Shown: one piece after another, positions 1 through 9,450 of the stretch | Position numbering within the stretch: position 1 is the first letter of the stretch | Layout: every line of letters starts with the position of its first letter | DNA from: Pleomorphomonas sp. T1.2MG-36 | Lineage (GTDB): Bacteria; Pseudomonadota; Alphaproteobacteria; Rhizobiales; Pleomorphomonadaceae | DNA: 64,000 nt | Reading direction: 5' to 3' | NCBI RefSeq assembly: GCF_950100655.1 | Contig: NZ_CATNLY010000001.1 | Span: forward strand, 620,001-684,000 | Notes under the pieces: model-generated | Databases searched by the model: none | What the model was told of the DNA's origin: nothing | What the model saw: the letters and a program-made list of their open reading frames with translations, nothing else | Made by a program: the position numbers and the translations under genes

Positions 1-699
1 GTAGTACTCGCGCTGCGTCTTCTCCATCTGCCGCTTGACGCGGCTGCGGATGCGCTTTTCCACCTGCAGAACGGAAATCTCGCTTTCCATCAGCCCGAGC
101 ACGCGCTCAAGCCGCTCAACCACCGACTTCAGCGACAGAACGTCCTGCTTTTCGGAGATCTTGACGGCGAGATGGCTGGCGATGGTGTCGGCCAGCTTGG
201 CATAGTCGTCGATCTCCTTGATGGTGCCAAGCACCTCGGGAGAGACCTTCTTGTTCAGCTTGACGTAGTTGTCGAACTCGACCAGCACGGAGCGGGCGAG
301 CGCTTCGACCTCGACGGGGTCGCTCTCAACCTCTTCGAGCGGGCGAACCTCGGCCTCGAAATAGTCGGTGCGGTCGATGAAATTGATCACCTCGGCCCGG
401 CGCGCGCCTTCCACCAGCACCTTCACCGTGCCATCGGGCAACTTGAGAAGCTGAAGCACCGTCGCCAGCGTACCGACCGTGTAGATGTCACCGGCGGCCG
501 GATCGTCGTCGGAGGCATTGCGCTGGGTGGCGAGCAGAATCTGCTTGTCGGCCGTCATCACTTCTTCAAGAGCGCGGATGGACTTCTCGCGACCCACAAA
601 GAGCGGCACGATCATGTGCGGGAAAACGACGATGTCACGAAGCGGCAGGACAGGAAAGACGTCCCGTTCGGCGCCGGTCGCGGGAGTGGATGCGGCCAT
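1..699 (-). CDS. lon: Lon ATP-dependent protease, N-terminal part (cut by window edge)
   Basis: This is the first 233 codons of Lon, the cytoplasmic AAA+ serine protease that degrades misfolded and regulatory proteins. Only the N-terminal substrate-recognition (LON) domain and the start of the helical linker are in the window; the ATPase and protease domains lie beyond base 1. The protein opens with a LPLRDIVVFPHMIVPLFVGR motif at about residues 19-38, which is diagnostic for Lon. The ATG at 699 is preceded by an AAAGGA ribosome-binding site. It is the last visible gene of the minus-strand order tig-clpP-clpX-lon, the usual alphaproteobacterial arrangement. A candidate heat-shock promoter lies at 924-952. 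Confidence 0.95.
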   Translation of the reverse strand, partial: MAASTPATGAERDVFPVLPLRDIVVFPHMIVPLFVGREKSIRALEEVMTADKQILLATQRNASDDDPAAGDIYTVGTLATVLQLLKLPDGTVKVLVEGARRAEVINFIDRTDYFEAEVRPLEEVESDPVEVEALARSVLVEFDNYVKLNKKVSPEVLGTIKEIDDYAKLADTIASHLAVKISEKQDVLSLKSVVERLERVLGLMESEISVLQVEKRIRSRVKRQMEKTQREYY

Positions 700-923
700 G
701 GAGTGGTTTCCTTTCTGGTGGCCCGCCGGCTAGGCCTGTCGGCACCGGCGTCCGTCGCACGCGGTTTTCGGCAAGGACAGCCGACCCGAAGATCGGAGGT
801 CCGAGTTCGGCAACGGGTGAGAGGATCGGATTGTATGATCCGCTACGTGGCCGCCTGGTCCGCCCCTTGATGGGCGCAAGGCCGGACGCCGTTCCCGTTT
901 CCGTTGCCGCCGCGTAAGCGGAT

Positions 924-952
924 ACATGGATCGCGGCGACTGTGCTTTCAAG
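924..952 (-). promoter_or_regulatory. candidate sigma-32 heat-shock promoter of lon
   Basis: Read on the minus strand there is a -35 element CTTGAAA (946-952), a 16-base spacer and a -10 element CCATGT (924-929). This fits the sigma-32 consensus of CTTGAAA and CCATNT. It lies about 225 bases upstream of the lon start and downstream of the hairpins that follow clpX, so lon could be transcribed on its own during heat shock. The call rests on the motif only. Confidence 0.5.
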
Positions 953-992
953 GCCTTGACACGAAAGCGTCATTGACCCGACGCACGACGCT

Positions 993-1039
993 CCCGGCCC
1001 AGGGGCCGGGAAGAAGGCGGCGAACGATCCGTCGCCGCC
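993..1039 (-). terminator. two hairpins downstream of clpX
   Basis: Just after the clpX stop (minus strand) lies a perfect 8-bp stem GGCGGCGA/TCGCCGCC (1016-1039, 8-base loop) followed by TTCTTCCC. Next comes an 18-base inverted repeat CCCGGCCC..GGGCCGGG (993-1010). Neither has a long U-tract, so termination may be partial. Confidence 0.5.
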
Positions 1040-1051
1040 CGTAGAAACTTG

Positions 1052-2314
<1,263 letters not shown>

Positions 2315-2515
2315 CCAATCATTCCCGCTCGGTTGACGGACGATCCGCTCCCCGCCTCGGGCGAGTATCGAACCGAACCTTCCCTCTCGAACCCTCTTTA
2401 GCGGCCGAATCCGCCGGAACCGCCACTTGCGCATGCTGCGCCAAAAGGACTCAAGATAGCTTTAACGTACCGACCTCAACGCACCGCCGCCTCCGGCGTC
2501 GGCAAACCTCTTTTA

Positions 2516-3142
2516 TCAAGACTGTTCGGGAACAGCCCGCTTCATGATGACGTCGTCCACGAGCCCGAAAGCCTTGGCGGCTTCGGCATCCATGAAGTTG
2601 TCACGCTCCAGCGCCTCCTCGACCGCTGCAAGATCGCGGCCAGTGTGCTGGACGTAAATCTGGTTGAGGCGACGCTTCAGCTTCAGGATCTCCTGAGCAT
2701 GCAGCATGATGTCCGCCGCCTGGCCACGGAAGCCACCCGACGGCTGGTGCACCATGATGCGCGCGTTGGGCAGCGAGAAGCGCATGCCGGGCTCGCCGGC
2801 GCAGAGCAGAAGCGATCCCATGGACGCCGCCTGACCGATGCAGAGCGTCGCCACCTTCGGACGGATGAACTGCATGGTGTCGTAGATCGCGAGACCCGCC
2901 GTCACATAGCCGCCTGGAGAGTTGATGTAGAGGGAGATCTCCTTGTTGGGATTCTCCGACTCCAGGAACAGAAGCTGAGCGCTGACCAGCGTCGCGACAC
3001 CATCGTCGATACCGCCGGTGATGAAGATGATCCGCTCCTTGAGGAGGCGCGAGAAAATGTCATAGGCGCGCTCGCCACGGTTCGTCTGCTCGACGACCAT
3101 CGGGACCAGCGTGCTCATGGTGAAATCGACAGGATCCTTCAT
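2516..3142 (-). CDS. clpP: ClpP, proteolytic subunit of Clp protease
   Basis: ClpP forms the tetradecameric serine protease chamber that works with ClpX (and ClpA) in the cytoplasm. The 208-residue protein has the catalytic triad Ser107 (GQAASMGS), His132 (MVHQPSGG) and Asp181 (ERDNFMD). Its length is normal for the main housekeeping ClpP. It lies between tig and clpX on the minus strand. A 338-base gap separates it from tig and holds the tig terminator and a leader region, so clpP-clpX probably has its own promoter. Confidence 0.98.
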   Translation of the reverse strand: MKDPVDFTMSTLVPMVVEQTNRGERAYDIFSRLLKERIIFITGGIDDGVATLVSAQLLFLESENPNKEISLYINSPGGYVTAGLAIYDTMQFIRPKVATLCIGQAASMGSLLLCAGEPGMRFSLPNARIMVHQPSGGFRGQAADIMLHAQEILKLKRRLNQIYVQHTGRDLAAVEEALERDNFMDAEAAKAFGLVDDVIMKRAVPEQS

Positions 3143-3423
3143 ACGTTCCCTCGGCGTTCGACGGACGAACCGCCCTTCCCGCCCCTATCGGGGCCTCGCG
3201 GAGCGGCGGTGGCGTCGCCTGCAAATCACTCGTACCGTGATCGTTACATCCCAAGCAGACGCTTGGCTACTCCAAAGCCTCTGAATTTTCGGTGCATGGT
3301 GTACGGCTTTTCATGCCCCGTCTATCCCAGGGGAAACTCCCCTCTAAGGCCACTTATGTATCGCTGGCAAACTCTGCAAGCGGCCGAAGCCACACGCAGA
3401 GCTGCTCGCCTCAAAACGCAACG

Positions 3424-3447
3424 GGCCGGGGCGTTACCGCCCCGGCC
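3424..3447 (-). terminator. hairpin terminator downstream of tig
   Basis: A perfect 10-bp stem GGCCGGGGCG/CGCCCCGGCC with a 4-base loop starts 33 bases after the tig stop on the minus strand and is followed by CGTTGCGTTTTG. The short, broken U-tract makes it a moderate intrinsic terminator. In the rest of the clpP leader (3143-3423) I see only a small stem AGGGGA/TCCCCT at 3329-3343. Confidence 0.6.
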
Positions 3448-3480
3448 GCGGAAGTTCTCGCTAGGATTGCGCTGCGTCGA

Positions 3481-4830
3481 TCAGACGGCCGGCTCCTCGT
3501 CGTCCTTGAACAGCTCTTCCTTGGTGACCGTCTTGTCGGTGACCTTGATGAGCCCGAGAAGGACATCGACCACCTTCTCCTCGAACACCGGCGCCTGAAG
3601 CGAGGCAAGCGCGTTGGGGTCGCGGCGGTAGAACTCGAACACGGCCTGTTCCTGACCGGGGAACTGGCGGGCCCGTTCGATCAGGGCGCGCTGCAGCTCC
3701 TGCTCGTTGACCTGCACCTTCTCGCGCTCGCCGAACTTCGACAGCACGAGACCGAGACGGACGCGGCGCTCGGCGATCTTGCGATAGTCGGCGCGGGCCT
3801 TTTCTTCGGTGGTCTCTTCATCTTCGAAGGTCTTGCCGGCGGACTTCATCTCGGCTTCGACCTGCCCCCAGATGGCATTGAATTCCTGCTCCACCAGCGT
3901 CGCCGGCAGCTCGAAGGAATACTGTGCGTCGAGGGCATCGAGCAGCTGGCGCTTCACCTTCTGGCGGGTCTGGCCACCGTTCTGGGATTCGACCTGCTGC
4001 TTGACGATGTCCTTCAGCGCATCGAGGCTGTCCATGCCGAGCGTCTTGGCCCAATCGTCGTCGAGCTTCAGCTCGCCCGGAGCGGCAACCTCGAACACCT
4101 CGATGTCGAAGGTGGCGGGCTTACCGGCCAGATGCTTGGCCTGATAGTCCTCGGGGAAGGTCACTTCGATGACCTTCTTGTCGCCGACCTTGGCGCCGAT
4201 CAACTGCTCTTCGAAGCCGGGGATGAAACGGCCCTGGCCGAGGAAGATGGCGGCACGGTCGTCGGCACCACCGTCGAAGGGTTCGCCGTCGATCTTGCCG
4301 AGATAGGAGGTGGTCAGGCGGTCGCCGTTCTCGGCGGCGGCACCTTCCTCACGGGCGACATAGGAACGAGCACCCTCGGCGATCTGGGTCAGACGCTCAT
4401 CGACTTCCGAATCGGCCACTTCGACGACCGGACGCTCGATGGCGATGCCGTCGAGCGGAGCCAGCTCGAACTCCGGCACGATCTCGTAAGAGATGTCGTA
4501 GGCGAGGTCGAGGTCACCCGAGAGAATCTTCTCGGCATCCTCGTCGGAGAGCTTGATCTGCGGCTGCATGGCCGCCTTCTCGGAGCGCTCCTCGAGAGCC
4601 TTGTTCGAGGTCTCGCCGATCACGTTGTTGACGATCTCGGCCATGGTTGACTTGCCATAGAGCCTCTTGAGGTGAGCCTTGGGAACCTTGCCCGGACGGA
4701 AGCCGGGGAGCCGGGCTTGCGCCTTCATTTCCTCGAGACGGGCGTCGAGCTTTTCAGCGAGTTCGGAGGCCGTGACGACGATCTTGAGCTCGCGCTTCAG
4801 GCCTTCGGTCGAGGTTTCAGTCACCTGCAT
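3481..4830 (-). CDS. tig: trigger factor, ribosome-associated chaperone and prolyl isomerase
   Basis: Trigger factor binds the ribosome next to the exit tunnel and shields nascent chains; it also has peptidyl-prolyl isomerase activity. The 449-residue product carries the ribosome-binding signature GFRPGKVP at residues 43-50, then the FKBP-type PPIase domain and the helical C-terminal chaperone domain, with an acidic C-terminus. I chose the ATG at 4830 (protein MQVTETSTEG) because homologues start there; 35 further open codons upstream are not family-like. It is first in the tig-clpP-clpX-lon set and lies 170 bases downstream of tRNA-Leu. Confidence 0.97.
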   Translation of the reverse strand: MQVTETSTEGLKRELKIVVTASELAEKLDARLEEMKAQARLPGFRPGKVPKAHLKRLYGKSTMAEIVNNVIGETSNKALEERSEKAAMQPQIKLSDEDAEKILSGDLDLAYDISYEIVPEFELAPLDGIAIERPVVEVADSEVDERLTQIAEGARSYVAREEGAAAENGDRLTTSYLGKIDGEPFDGGADDRAAIFLGQGRFIPGFEEQLIGAKVGDKKVIEVTFPEDYQAKHLAGKPATFDIEVFEVAAPGELKLDDDWAKTLGMDSLDALKDIVKQQVESQNGGQTRQKVKRQLLDALDAQYSFELPATLVEQEFNAIWGQVEAEMKSAGKTFEDEETTEEKARADYRKIAERRVRLGLVLSKFGEREKVQVNEQELQRALIERARQFPGQEQAVFEFYRRDPNALASLQAPVFEEKVVDVLLGLIKVTDKTVTKEELFKDDEEPAV

Positions 4831-5000
4831 GGATGTTTTCTTTCGTCTCTGATCCCGAGAACGCCCCAGAGACCGTTCCGGCGGTTTTCCCAGCCGATCC
4901 AGCCCGAAGAAGCGGCTCAATTCTGTCTTCACCACCGGCGGGACGCCACGGAGGCGTACCTGACACCGACAGCATCACCCTCGATTTCGGCGGGTCGATC

Positions 5001-5085
5001 TGGTGCGGGCGAAGGGACTTGAACCCCCACGGCTTTCGCCACTGGAACCTAAATCCAGCGTGTCTACCAATTCCACCACGCCCGC
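5001..5085 (-). tRNA. tRNA-Leu (anticodon UAG)
   Basis: An 85-base class II tRNA on the minus strand. The acceptor stem is GCGGGCG/CGCCCGC, with discriminator A and an encoded CCA at 5001-5003. The anticodon stem CTGGA/TCCAG carries the loop TTTAGGT, giving anticodon TAG. There is a long variable arm and a T loop with GGTTCAAGTCC. Confidence 0.97.
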
Positions 5086-5130
5086 GATCCAACCGCGCCG
5101 ACCATCGCCTCCGATGCTCGAAGCGGGGTC

Positions 5131-5158
5131 TCCATAGCAAACTTCCCAGCAGGCACAA
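5131..5158 (-). promoter_or_regulatory. candidate promoter of tRNA-Leu
   Basis: On the minus strand TTGTGC (5153-5158) and TATGGA (5131-5136) are separated by 16 bases, about 45 bases upstream of the tRNA 5' end. The match to sigma-70 consensus is moderate. It sits directly beside the terminator of the upstream membrane-protein gene, so the tRNA probably needs its own promoter here. Confidence 0.35.
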
Positions 5159-5163
5159 AGCAA

Positions 5164-5195
5164 AAAGGGGAGGATTCGCGACGAACCTCCCCTTT
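5164..5195 (-). terminator. intrinsic terminator of the DUF4405-like gene
   Basis: A perfect 10-bp stem AAAGGGGAGG/CCTCCCCTTT with a 12-base loop is followed on the minus strand by TTTTTGC. It begins 26 bases after the stop of the gene at 5222-5746. Confidence 0.8.
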
Positions 5196-5221
5196 GGTCG
5201 AGTTTGCCGGCTTTGGCGGGC

Positions 5222-5746
5222 TCAGAGCGCGGGCTGGCCGCTCGCCGCCGCAGCCGCCAACGCGGCGCCCAACAGTTCGAAACTGTCGTGTCCGGACGCC
5301 TGGGCAAGCCCTGCCACTGTATCCTCGGCCGACTTGACCTCGACACCGATCGCCTTGAGCCGATCGGTCACCGTCGCCTCGTCGGTGCGGGCGAGCGCGG
5401 CCAACGCCGTCACCGAGGCATTGTTGAGTGCGCCGAACACCACGGCGCGCGGATTGTTTGCCGAGACGCCCGCGCCCTCATAGGCAAAGGCTCCCGCGGC
5501 GGCGAGACACACGACGGTCGAGACCCACATGGCCGACCGCCGGAAATAGTTCGCCAGCGTCCGCCAGTTGCGCCAGACGTGCAGTCCGAAGGGCACGATC
5601 AGCAGCAGGGACAGTATTTCGTGCATCTCGCGGAAATACTGCGCCCCGACACCGAGAAAGAGCGCGACGCCTGAGACCAGAGAGATGAGGAACAGCCAGG
5701 TGGTCAGGGGGGTGGCGTAGAGAAACAGGATATCTTTGGCGGACAT
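5222..5746 (-). CDS. small integral membrane protein, DUF4405-like
   Basis: A 174-residue protein of unknown function. About residues 13-33, 43-60 and 72-90 look like three membrane segments. The second contains two histidines in MHEILSLLLIVPFGLHVW, the pattern of DUF4405 / cytochrome b561-like domains, so haem binding is possible but unproven. The remaining 80 residues are soluble, alanine-rich and helical. It stands alone between tRNA-Leu and the TfoX-like gene, followed by a clear terminator, so it is probably monocistronic. The family assignment is from memory of the motif. Confidence 0.7.
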   Translation of the reverse strand: MSAKDILFLYATPLTTWLFLISLVSGVALFLGVGAQYFREMHEILSLLLIVPFGLHVWRNWRTLANYFRRSAMWVSTVVCLAAAGAFAYEGAGVSANNPRAVVFGALNNASVTALAALARTDEATVTDRLKAIGVEVKSAEDTVAGLAQASGHDSFELLGAALAAAAASGQPAL

Positions 5747-5854
5747 GAGATGAACTCGGCAAAGGAAGAAAAGCTGGGAAACGAGAGCCTTGGGCTCCCT
5801 TTTCTCCTAGCACTCCCTCAGCTTCCGATCCTCTCAGCGAGGTCGCGAAGTGTA

Positions 5855-6250
5855 TCAAAGGGTATCGGCCGTTCCCTTGCGCTTTCGGCTCGCCTTGCGC
5901 GCCTTTTCCTCGGCCTTGGCCGCCTCGCTGCGGCGCGCGACGGCAACCGCGGCCCGGCACCAGTCGAGGAACTCGTCGGGCTCGTCGTAAAGCCGCTCCG
6001 GCGCCCGCCAGTAAGGCATCTGAGCCGTCCGGCCATCCTTGGTGGTATACTCGAACTGTGGACAATCCTCGGCGACGAAACGTCCCCGCGTCTCGCCATC
6101 CACCTTGAAGTAGAGACTGCCGTCGATCTCCAGGGCGAACACCATGCCATCCTGGTAGATGGAAAGCCCGCCGAACATCCTTCGGAACGTGACGCCGCCA
6201 AGCGGCTCCGTCAGCTCGCGCAGAAACTCCCTGAAGCCATCATCTGCCAT
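5855..6250 (-). CDS. TfoX/Sxy N-terminal domain protein
   Basis: A 131-residue protein with the TfoX/Sxy N-terminal fold: the signature RRMFGGLSIYQDG near residues 24-36, then FALEIDGSLYFKVD. In gammaproteobacteria TfoX activates competence genes; stand-alone N-terminal domain proteins in alphaproteobacteria have no settled role. A lysine- and arginine-rich tail follows from about residue 105. I prefer the ATG at 6250, with GGGGA 6 bases upstream, over the ATG at 6256 or the longer open frame to 6358, which overlaps the divergent gene start at 6289. Confidence 0.75.
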   Translation of the reverse strand: MADDGFREFLRELTEPLGGVTFRRMFGGLSIYQDGMVFALEIDGSLYFKVDGETRGRFVAEDCPQFEYTTKDGRTAQMPYWRAPERLYDEPDEFLDWCRAAVAVARRSEAAKAEEKARKASRKRKGTADTL

Positions 6251-6288
6251 CGCCATTCCCCAGTCCGTAGATCGCACCGGAACATAAT

Positions 6289-7557
6289 ATGAACAAACAG
6301 CCCCGTCCAGCGTCGGCAGCGCACACGTGCGCTTCTTGCCCTTTCTCGACACGGGCATTATTTGTCCTGACGACTATCCTCATACGAGCACTTGCGGTCT
6401 CGCTGCTTGTTCAGATGGCCGCGCTGATGAACCCCATGATCGACGCCAGGGCCGGCGAGGCGGAAATCGCCCGCCTCGAACAAGTTTTCCGTGCGCCCGA
6501 ACAGGCCGGGACCCAGTTCTCGAAGTCTTTTCTGGCTGCGGTGCCAGCCGAGCAGATATCCAAGATCGTCAACCAATTGGTCGGCTCGCTCGGGACGCCG
6601 CAGGCGATCGTCCAGGACGGAGACGACTACGCGGTCGAGACCAAGACCCACTCGATTCCGACCAAGATAACGCTGGATGCCGACGGCCTGATCGCCGGGC
6701 TGCTGTTTGAGCCGCCGATGGCTCTGACGGCCTCGCTCTCCGAAACGCTGGAAAAGCTCGCCAGCCTCGCCAAAACTGTCTCCTACATTGTCGAAGAGGA
6801 TGGAGCGGTTCGCTTCGAACGCGACGCCGATCTGCCACTGGCCGTCGGATCTGCTTTCAAGCTCGGCGTGCTGAAGGCCCTCTGGGACGACATCGACGCG
6901 GGACGTCGCCGGTGGGACGACGTGGTGCGACTGGAAGCGACCGATCGATCGCTGCCAACCGGCGAGTTGCGCCTCTATCCTGCCGGATCGCCTCTGACGC
7001 TGCATACATTGGCCGCTGAAATGATCGCCCACAGCGACAACACGGCAACCGACACGCTGATCCGAACCATCGGGGCCGACCGGATCGCCGCTGGCCTCGG
7101 CATCGAGACGCTGCTGACCACCCGGGCGCTGTTCCAGCTGAAAGCGAACAAGACCCTGGCCGACGCCTATCTCTCAGGCACAGCCTCCGATCGAGCCGCC
7201 CTCCTGAAACAGCTATCCAAGCGGGAGCTGCCGTCGGTCGCCGCCGCTTCCAGCCTCTACACGTCCGGTCTCGAATGGATGATTCCCGTGCGGCAGCTAT
7301 GTCGCCTCGCCGCCGCAGTGTCCGATATCGACGTTTTCACGATCAATCCCGGTCCGGTTCGCCCCGGTTCGTGGCAACGCATCGCCTACAAGGGCGGCAG
7401 CGAGACCGGCGTTCTCAACCTGACCGCCGCGCTGATCGGCAAGGACGGCCGCACGCACTGCCTGTCCGTGACGCTGAACGGGGATAAAGTGATCGACGAG
7501 ATTGCGGCGGCCGGCCTGTTCGCCAGGGCGGCCACCCAACTCGCCACGGCCAAATAG
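6289..7557 (+). CDS. exported class A beta-lactamase-fold serine hydrolase
   Basis: A 422-residue protein with an N-terminal hydrophobic export signal (about residues 24-46, likely cleavage after DARA at 55). A small N-terminal domain (about 57-145, similar in pattern to DUF3887-type domains) precedes a C-terminal penicillin-binding / class A beta-lactamase fold. The catalytic set is SAFK (Ser188, Lys191), SDN (249-251) and KGG (368-370, in place of KTG). I do not find the omega-loop ExxLN motif that deacylates beta-lactams in true class A enzymes. It should therefore be read as a periplasmic serine hydrolase of unknown substrate, not as a resistance gene. It converges on tenA with four bases between the stops. 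Confidence 0.85.
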   Translation: MNKQPRPASAAHTCASCPFSTRALFVLTTILIRALAVSLLVQMAALMNPMIDARAGEAEIARLEQVFRAPEQAGTQFSKSFLAAVPAEQISKIVNQLVGSLGTPQAIVQDGDDYAVETKTHSIPTKITLDADGLIAGLLFEPPMALTASLSETLEKLASLAKTVSYIVEEDGAVRFERDADLPLAVGSAFKLGVLKALWDDIDAGRRRWDDVVRLEATDRSLPTGELRLYPAGSPLTLHTLAAEMIAHSDNTATDTLIRTIGADRIAAGLGIETLLTTRALFQLKANKTLADAYLSGTASDRAALLKQLSKRELPSVAAASSLYTSGLEWMIPVRQLCRLAAAVSDIDVFTINPGPVRPGSWQRIAYKGGSETGVLNLTAALIGKDGRTHCLSVTLNGDKVIDEIAAAGLFARAATQLATAK

Positions 7558-7561
7558 GACC

Positions 7562-8224
7562 TCAGGCCCTGTCGAGACCCATTTGCCAGAAAGCGGCTTC
7601 GAGCCGGCTCGCCTGCTGGAAGATGCGGGCGATCTGGCCAAAGCGCGCCTCTCCCATCGCACCGCCTGACAGCGCGTCGAGACGATCGATGGTCGAGGCC
7701 GCCACCTGCTGATAGCCATCGGCGGAGTATTCGGCGATCCACGGCGCGTAGCGGTTGCTCTCGGCCAACGCTCCCGGAATGGACGCGAGCCGGCGGCCGA
7801 TGACCGCGTAGCCGATCATGCAGGGGGCGAGCGCCACGTGGAGATCGAGAAGATCGCCCCGCACACCCCAGTCGAGCACGAAGCGGGTGTAGGCCGTGGT
7901 CGGCATGTCCTCGTCGGCGGCTTCGAGATCGGCCGGCGTCAGGCCCCAGCCGGCGCAATACTTGACGTGCAACGCCATCTCGCCGTCGAGGATGGCGTGG
8001 AGACCATCGAGCCCATAGTGCATCTCCTCCATCGTCCGCCCCTTGTAGGCGGCGAGCGCATAGGCGCGGGCGAACTGGATCAGGAACAGATAGTCCTGGA
8101 CGAGATAGTGCCGGAAGGCCGCCTCCGGCAGCTTGCCGGTGGCCATCATCTCCACGAAGGGGTGCTCGACGTAGGCACGCCAGTCGTCGGCGCAGGCTTC
8201 GACGAGGCGGTCGTAAAGCTTCAT
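7562..8224 (-). CDS. tenA: TenA-type aminopyrimidine aminohydrolase / thiaminase II
   Basis: TenA proteins hydrolyse aminopyrimidines in thiamine salvage. The 220-residue all-helical protein keeps the Bacillus TenA active-site set: Asp44 (VQDYLF), Tyr112, Cys135 (LAPCMIGY) and a glutamate at 209 ([10 protein letters not shown]). Its ATG at 8224 overlaps the TGA of tgt by four bases (ATGA), so the two genes are translationally coupled. The pairing with a queuosine gene is not an obvious pathway link. A longer open frame upstream (to 8914) only shadows tgt in another frame. Confidence 0.93.
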   Translation of the reverse strand: MKLYDRLVEACADDWRAYVEHPFVEMMATGKLPEAAFRHYLVQDYLFLIQFARAYALAAYKGRTMEEMHYGLDGLHAILDGEMALHVKYCAGWGLTPADLEAADEDMPTTAYTRFVLDWGVRGDLLDLHVALAPCMIGYAVIGRRLASIPGALAESNRYAPWIAEYSADGYQQVAASTIDRLDALSGGAMGEARFGQIARIFQQASRLEAAFWQMGLDRA

Positions 8225-9363
8225 CCGTTCTCTCCACGTGCCCAGGCCGCCTTGGTCTCGGCTTTGAACGCCTCGAAGCGGCCTGCTTCGATGGCGTCGC
8301 GGATGCCCTGCATCAGCGACTGGTAGTAAGCGACGTTGACCCAGGTCAGCAGCATGGCACCCAGCGCCTCGCCTGTGCGGACCAGATGGTGGATATAGGC
8401 GCGCGAGTAGTCGCGCGCGGCCGGACAGTCCGACGTCGGGTCGATCGGCCGGGGATCGTCCATATGGCGGGCGTTCTTGAAATTGAGCTTGCCGAAGCGG
8501 GTATAGGCGAGGCCATGGCGGCCGGCGCGCGTCGGCATCACGCAGTCGAACTGGTCGATGCCGCGCGCCACGCTCTCGATGATGTCGTCGGGCGTACCGA
8601 CCCCCATCAGATAGCGCGGCTTGTCGCGCGGCAGGATCGGATCGACGACGTCGATCATCTGCAGCATGACCGCCTGCGGCTCGCCGACGGCGAGACCGCC
8701 CACCGAGAAACCTTCGAAGGGCATGGCGGAGAGTTCGCGGGCGCTCGCCTCGCGCAGCGACGGAACGTCGCCACCCTGCACGATGCCGTAGAGCCCCTGC
8801 CCCTTTTGCGGCCCGCCCATCGCCTCGAACTGCCGGCGCGACCGCTCGGCCCACCTGAGGCTCAATCGCATGCCGCGTTCGACCTCCTTGGGCTCGGCCG
8901 GCAGGCGGACGCACTCGTCGAGCTGCATCTGGATGTCGGAGCCGAGAAGCCCCTGGATCTCGATGGAGCGTTCCGGCGTCAGCTCGTGCCGGCTGCCATC
9001 GATGTGACTCTGGAAGGTCACGCCATGCTCATCCATCTTCCTGAGCTTGGCGAGCGACATCACCTGGAAGCCGCCGCTGTCGGTGAGGATGGTCTTGTCC
9101 CAGGTGGAAAACGTGTGCAGGCCGCCGAGAGCTGCCACCCGTTCGGCGCCGGGCCTCAGCATCAGGTGATAGGTGTTGCCGAGCACGACGTCGGCGCCGG
9201 TCGCCTTGACGTCGTCCATGAACATCGCCTTCACCGTTCCGAGCGTGCCCACCGGCATGAAGGCCGGCGTGCGGACGACGCCATGCGGCGTGACGATCTC
9301 GCCGCGACGCGCCCGACCATCGGTCGCAATGAGGCGGAAGGAAAAGGGCTGGGTCATCGGCAT
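8221..9363 (-). CDS. tgt: queuine tRNA-ribosyltransferase (Tgt) with a degenerate zinc site
   Basis: Tgt exchanges guanine 34 of GUN-anticodon tRNAs for preQ1 in queuosine synthesis. The 380-residue protein has the general acid/base Asp95 ([11 protein letters not shown]) and nucleophile Asp273 ([12 protein letters not shown]), and normal length. The C-terminal zinc site is altered. Where E. coli Tgt has CDCYTC and a later His, this protein has SDCPAA (311-316) and Val342, so three of the four ligands are gone. I recall similar [11 protein letters not shown] sequences in other Rhizobiales, so this may be a lineage trait. The start at 9363 has GGAAAGC upstream; an ATG two codons later is also possible. 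Confidence 0.95.
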   Translation of the reverse strand: MPMTQPFSFRLIATDGRARRGEIVTPHGVVRTPAFMPVGTLGTVKAMFMDDVKATGADVVLGNTYHLMLRPGAERVAALGGLHTFSTWDKTILTDSGGFQVMSLAKLRKMDEHGVTFQSHIDGSRHELTPERSIEIQGLLGSDIQMQLDECVRLPAEPKEVERGMRLSLRWAERSRRQFEAMGGPQKGQGLYGIVQGGDVPSLREASARELSAMPFEGFSVGGLAVGEPQAVMLQMIDVVDPILPRDKPRYLMGVGTPDDIIESVARGIDQFDCVMPTRAGRHGLAYTRFGKLNFKNARHMDDPRPIDPTSDCPAARDYSRAYIHHLVRTGEALGAMLLTWVNVAYYQSLMQGIRDAIEAGRFEAFKAETKAAWARGENG

Positions 9364-9450
9364 CGCTTTCCGGAGAATGGCGCCCCCGTTTCAACAAGAT
9401 CGGGAGCGCCGCCCGCCAATAGCGAAAAATACCGCCGGCAACAACGCCTC

